Shown piece by piece: positions 5,974 to 7,466 of a stretch of 7,466 bases of DNA. The DNA is from Phycisphaerae bacterium (lineage in GTDB: Bacteria; Planctomycetota; Phycisphaerae; Sedimentisphaerales; SM23-30), in NCBI GenBank assembly GCA_021736565.1, contig JAIPFO010000181.1, forward strand, positions 1 through 7,466. Direction: 5' to 3'. Below the pieces are notes generated by a model. The model was not told the DNA's origin, made no database searches, and was given only the letters and a program-made list of their open reading frames with translations. The position numbers were made by a program, and so were the translations under genes. How positions within the stretch are numbered: the stretch's first letter is position 1; the number at the start of each line of letters is the position of its first letter.

Positions 5974-6001
5974 ATTATACATCGGATTATTATGTTTTCA
6001 A
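5974..6001 (-). promoter_or_regulatory. Candidate sigma70-type promoter for the kinase-like gene
   Basis: On the minus strand, TTGAAA (6001-5996) is followed by a 16-base spacer and a perfect TATAAT (5979-5974). Transcription would start near 5967 and give a leader of about 120 bases. The 16-base spacer and perfect -10 box are the same as in the glyS candidate. A second TTGACA at 5943-5938 has no convincing -10 partner. Confidence 0.6.
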
Positions 6002-6051
6002 AAAACAATATTTAACAATATTTCGGTAGGCCCAAAGTTTTTATCATTATT

Positions 6052-6076
6052 GAGGCCAGCGTCATCAGTATTTTGG
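6052..6076 (+). repeat. Isolated copy of the dyad repeat left end
   Basis: GAGGCCAGCGTCATCAGTAT followed by TTTGG matches the left end of element A (from 3295) at most positions. It lies about 50 bases upstream of the promoter of the kinase-like gene. No right end is seen nearby. Confidence 0.55.
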
Positions 6077-6128
6077 TAAGCGTTCACACAAAAATTGTGA
6101 GGCTCATATTTTCTATTATCCACTATTT

Positions 6129-6176
6129 TCCCCTTCTCCTCATGGTGGGCTGACGCCCGCGTAAGGGAGAGGGGGG
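6129..6176 (+). repeat. Long imperfect hairpin in the 520-base gap
   Basis: C-rich CCCCTTCTCCTC on the left can pair with AAGGGAGAGGGG on the right, closing over the inner stem GTGGGC/GCCCGC and the loop TGAC, with small bulges. The G-T pair in the inner stem favours plus-strand RNA, as in the hairpin at 1350-1399. It lies between the epimerase stop and the kinase promoter and may be a dispersed hairpin repeat. Confidence 0.45.
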
Positions 6177-6368
6177 ATGTTTGGGTTGGCTGCCAGGGGT
6201 TTCGCTTCGCTTAGCGGTGGTTATTATTATTTGACCACTCCGTGGTCAGACAATGGCCCTTTGGACTGCATAGGGAACCGCCATCCCAAGGCTGATCTGC
6301 GACCTACGGCGGGAATATTCTATATTTCATGAACGCTGATGATCTTTCAGAGAACATGATGTCGATGG
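6177..6368. other. Non-coding stretch after the epimerase gene
   Basis: No credible reading frame, tRNA or known riboswitch is visible. It holds one perfect 7-bp stem with a 3-base loop (TGACCAC, TCC, GTGGTCA at 6232-6248). No U-tract follows it on the plus strand, and on the minus strand only AAATAATAATAA follows, so it is not a terminator. GC-richer phrases near 6190-6215 and 6280-6315 could be remnants of decayed sequence, but nothing recognisable remains. Confidence 0.4.
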
Positions 6369-7070
6369 TTAGTCCCGGATCAGCAGGTCTGTTTGGATTC
6401 CAATTGAAACCACATGGACCTGCCCGAGATATTGTCGGGCGGAGTCCTTATAAAAGCCTTTTTTCATGGCGGCAAAGGTAATGGTCTGGTCTGCGATGAC
6501 CGCCCGCTCGAGTGGCTTGCCGGTATCGCAATCGAGTCCTGAGGGGATGTCCAGGGCAATGATTGTTTTTTTGACATCAGTCAAGGCGTCAATCATGGTC
6601 CGAATCGTTCCCCGGGGCGGCCCGACGGTGCCGGTTCCGAGCATGGCATCGACCAGCAGGTTCGCGGCATTGCACTCTTTTTTGACTGTCGAAATCAGCT
6701 CATCAGTGGTCAAGGTCTCAACGAACTGGATCGGCAGGTTCATTTTCTCAATGATTTTGAGGTTTATCAGGGCATCGCCCTTGAACCGCTCCGGCGTGCC
6801 AGCGGTCAGGATTTTGACCTTTACACCTGCATTGACCAGATGGCGGGCCACGACAAATCCATCCCCGGCGTTATTACCGACTCCCGCGAAAATGCACACC
6901 CGGGCGATCGTGGGATTTTTTAGCAACGAAAGGATATGGCGAGCCGCTCCGGCTCCGGCGTTTTCCATCAGGACGACCCCGGGGATGCCGTATTGCTCAA
7001 TGGCCACCTGATCGCAGGCTCTCACCTGCTGGCGTGATAAAACCAGTTCATTTTTTATTTCTTTAGTCAT
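6369..7070 (-). CDS. nnrE: NAD(P)H-hydrate epimerase (YjeF N-terminal domain)
   Basis: A 233-residue single-domain enzyme that interconverts the R and S forms of damaged, hydrated NADH and NADPH, so that the companion dehydratase can repair them. It has a Rossmann-like fold and acts in the cytoplasm. Visible motifs: YGIPGVVLMENAG (27-39), GVGNNAGDGFVVARHL (63-78), VDAMLGTG (140-147) with the conserved Asp141, ALDIPSGLDCDTG (172-184), and TITFAAMKKGF (196-206). Many bacteria fuse this domain to an ADP-dependent dehydratase; here the protein stops after the epimerase domain, so the dehydratase must be elsewhere or missing. The ATG is 2 bases after the Nif3-family stop codon, with no clear Shine-Dalgarno sequence, which suggests translational coupling. 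After the stop there is no gene for about 520 bases. Confidence 0.95.
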   Translation of the reverse strand: MTKEIKNELVLSRQQVRACDQVAIEQYGIPGVVLMENAGAGAARHILSLLKNPTIARVCIFAGVGNNAGDGFVVARHLVNAGVKVKILTAGTPERFKGDALINLKIIEKMNLPIQFVETLTTDELISTVKKECNAANLLVDAMLGTGTVGPPRGTIRTMIDALTDVKKTIIALDIPSGLDCDTGKPLERAVIADQTITFAAMKKGFYKDSARQYLGQVHVVSIGIQTDLLIRD

Positions 7071-7072
7071 TT

Positions 7073-7466
7073 TTATTGCCAGGTGAAGGGGTCCCGGTCT
7101 TTTTTGCTGGTGGTAATTTTCAGGGTTTTGTGTGCGGTGCGGAGTTTTCGGGCGATTTGGGGGAGGATGATGCGCTCGGAGTTTGTGTGGCTGGTACAGA
7201 GGGTTGTGACCCCGGCGTTTTGAAGCTCCAGCGCGTGGTGGTGTTTGAGTTCGCCGGTGAGGTAGAAATCACAGTTGTTACGAATGACATCTCGCAGGAT
7301 GGTGCCACATGAGCCAGCGCAGACGGCGGCGGATTTGATCTTACCGCGTTTGGGGCCTATGATGCCGACGGTTTTGAGGTTGAGGGCCTTTTTGATCGTT
7401 TCGATCATGAGTGGGACGGTTGTGGGGTGGGCCAGGGGGCCAAAGCGGCCCAGGCCCATTCCAGTG
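7073..7466 (-). CDS. Nif3-family dinuclear metal protein, N-terminus cut by window edge
   Basis: Only the C-terminal 131 residues are visible; the frame is open to the right edge. The segment starts TGMGLGRFGPLAHP, matching the GxGR-G-L motif that precedes the second half of Nif3/YbgI proteins. It continues with AAVCAGSCGTILRDVI and CDFYLTGELKHHHALEL, where the TGE-KHH stretch supplies metal ligands, and SHTNSERIILPQIA, where His and Glu complete the dimetal site. The family (also called GTP cyclohydrolase 1 type 2, DUF34) binds two metal ions; its biological reaction is not settled. A Met codon at 7459 is internal, not the start, because the open frame and the GxGR motif context continue upstream. 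The epimerase gene begins 2 bases after this stop codon. Confidence 0.93.
   Translation of the reverse strand, partial: TGMGLGRFGPLAHPTTVPLMIETIKKALNLKTVGIIGPKRGKIKSAAVCAGSCGTILRDVIRNNCDFYLTGELKHHHALELQNAGVTTLCTSHTNSERIILPQIARKLRTAHKTLKITTSKKDRDPFTWQ

Noticed and set aside
6086..6098. Small hairpin CACAA-AAA-TTGTG
   Set aside because: A 5-bp AT-rich stem is expected by chance in this base composition.
6466..7011. Plus-strand open frame of 181 codons opposite the epimerase
   Set aside because: It is antisense to a gene with all NAD(P)H-hydrate epimerase motifs and has no family features.

Overview
This window looks like chromosomal housekeeping DNA from a bacterium, most plausibly a planctomycete-like lineage (Phycisphaerae or relatives). 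That placement is inference. It rests on a single-chain GlyRS, a long AsnRS with a motif 2 of the FRAEKSKTRRHLTEFW type, a Nif3 protein ending in an SHTNSER-type metal motif, a stand-alone NAD(P)H-hydrate epimerase, and a divergent cytidylate-kinase-like protein. No database search was possible.

Layout: six of the seven genes are on the minus strand. From the right edge these are the C-terminal part of a Nif3-family protein (7466-7073), NAD(P)H-hydrate epimerase (7070-6369), a 520-base non-coding stretch, a cytidylate-kinase-like protein (5847-5122), a CDA-superfamily nucleoside/base deaminase (4988-4383), glycyl-tRNA synthetase (2942-1503) and asparaginyl-tRNA synthetase (1306 to beyond the left edge). 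The only plus-strand gene is an unrecognised 296-residue protein (3477-4367). It converges on the deaminase gene with only 15 bases between them.

How the genes work together: glyS and asnS both charge tRNAs, follow each other on one strand, and are separated by three hairpin-forming sequences. Nif3 and the epimerase are 2 bases apart and surely one transcript. The kinase-like and deaminase genes may be co-transcribed. Good sigma70-type promoters with TATAAT boxes can be read upstream of glyS and of the kinase-like gene.

The main unexplained signal is a degenerate repeat family in the gaps between genes (2981-3420, 5027-5130, 6052-6076). Its core is a 12-base dyad close to GACGCCAGCGTC, always in the same orientation. 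Two copies are 104-base elements of equal length, and one of these has 20-base terminal inverted repeats that match at 16 of 20 positions. Other points worth a second look are a roughly 60-residue coiled-coil-like insertion in AsnRS, the orphan plus-strand gene surrounded by repeats, and an attenuator-like hairpin in the kinase leader. I found no clear evidence of a complete new system such as defence, CRISPR or a mobile island.
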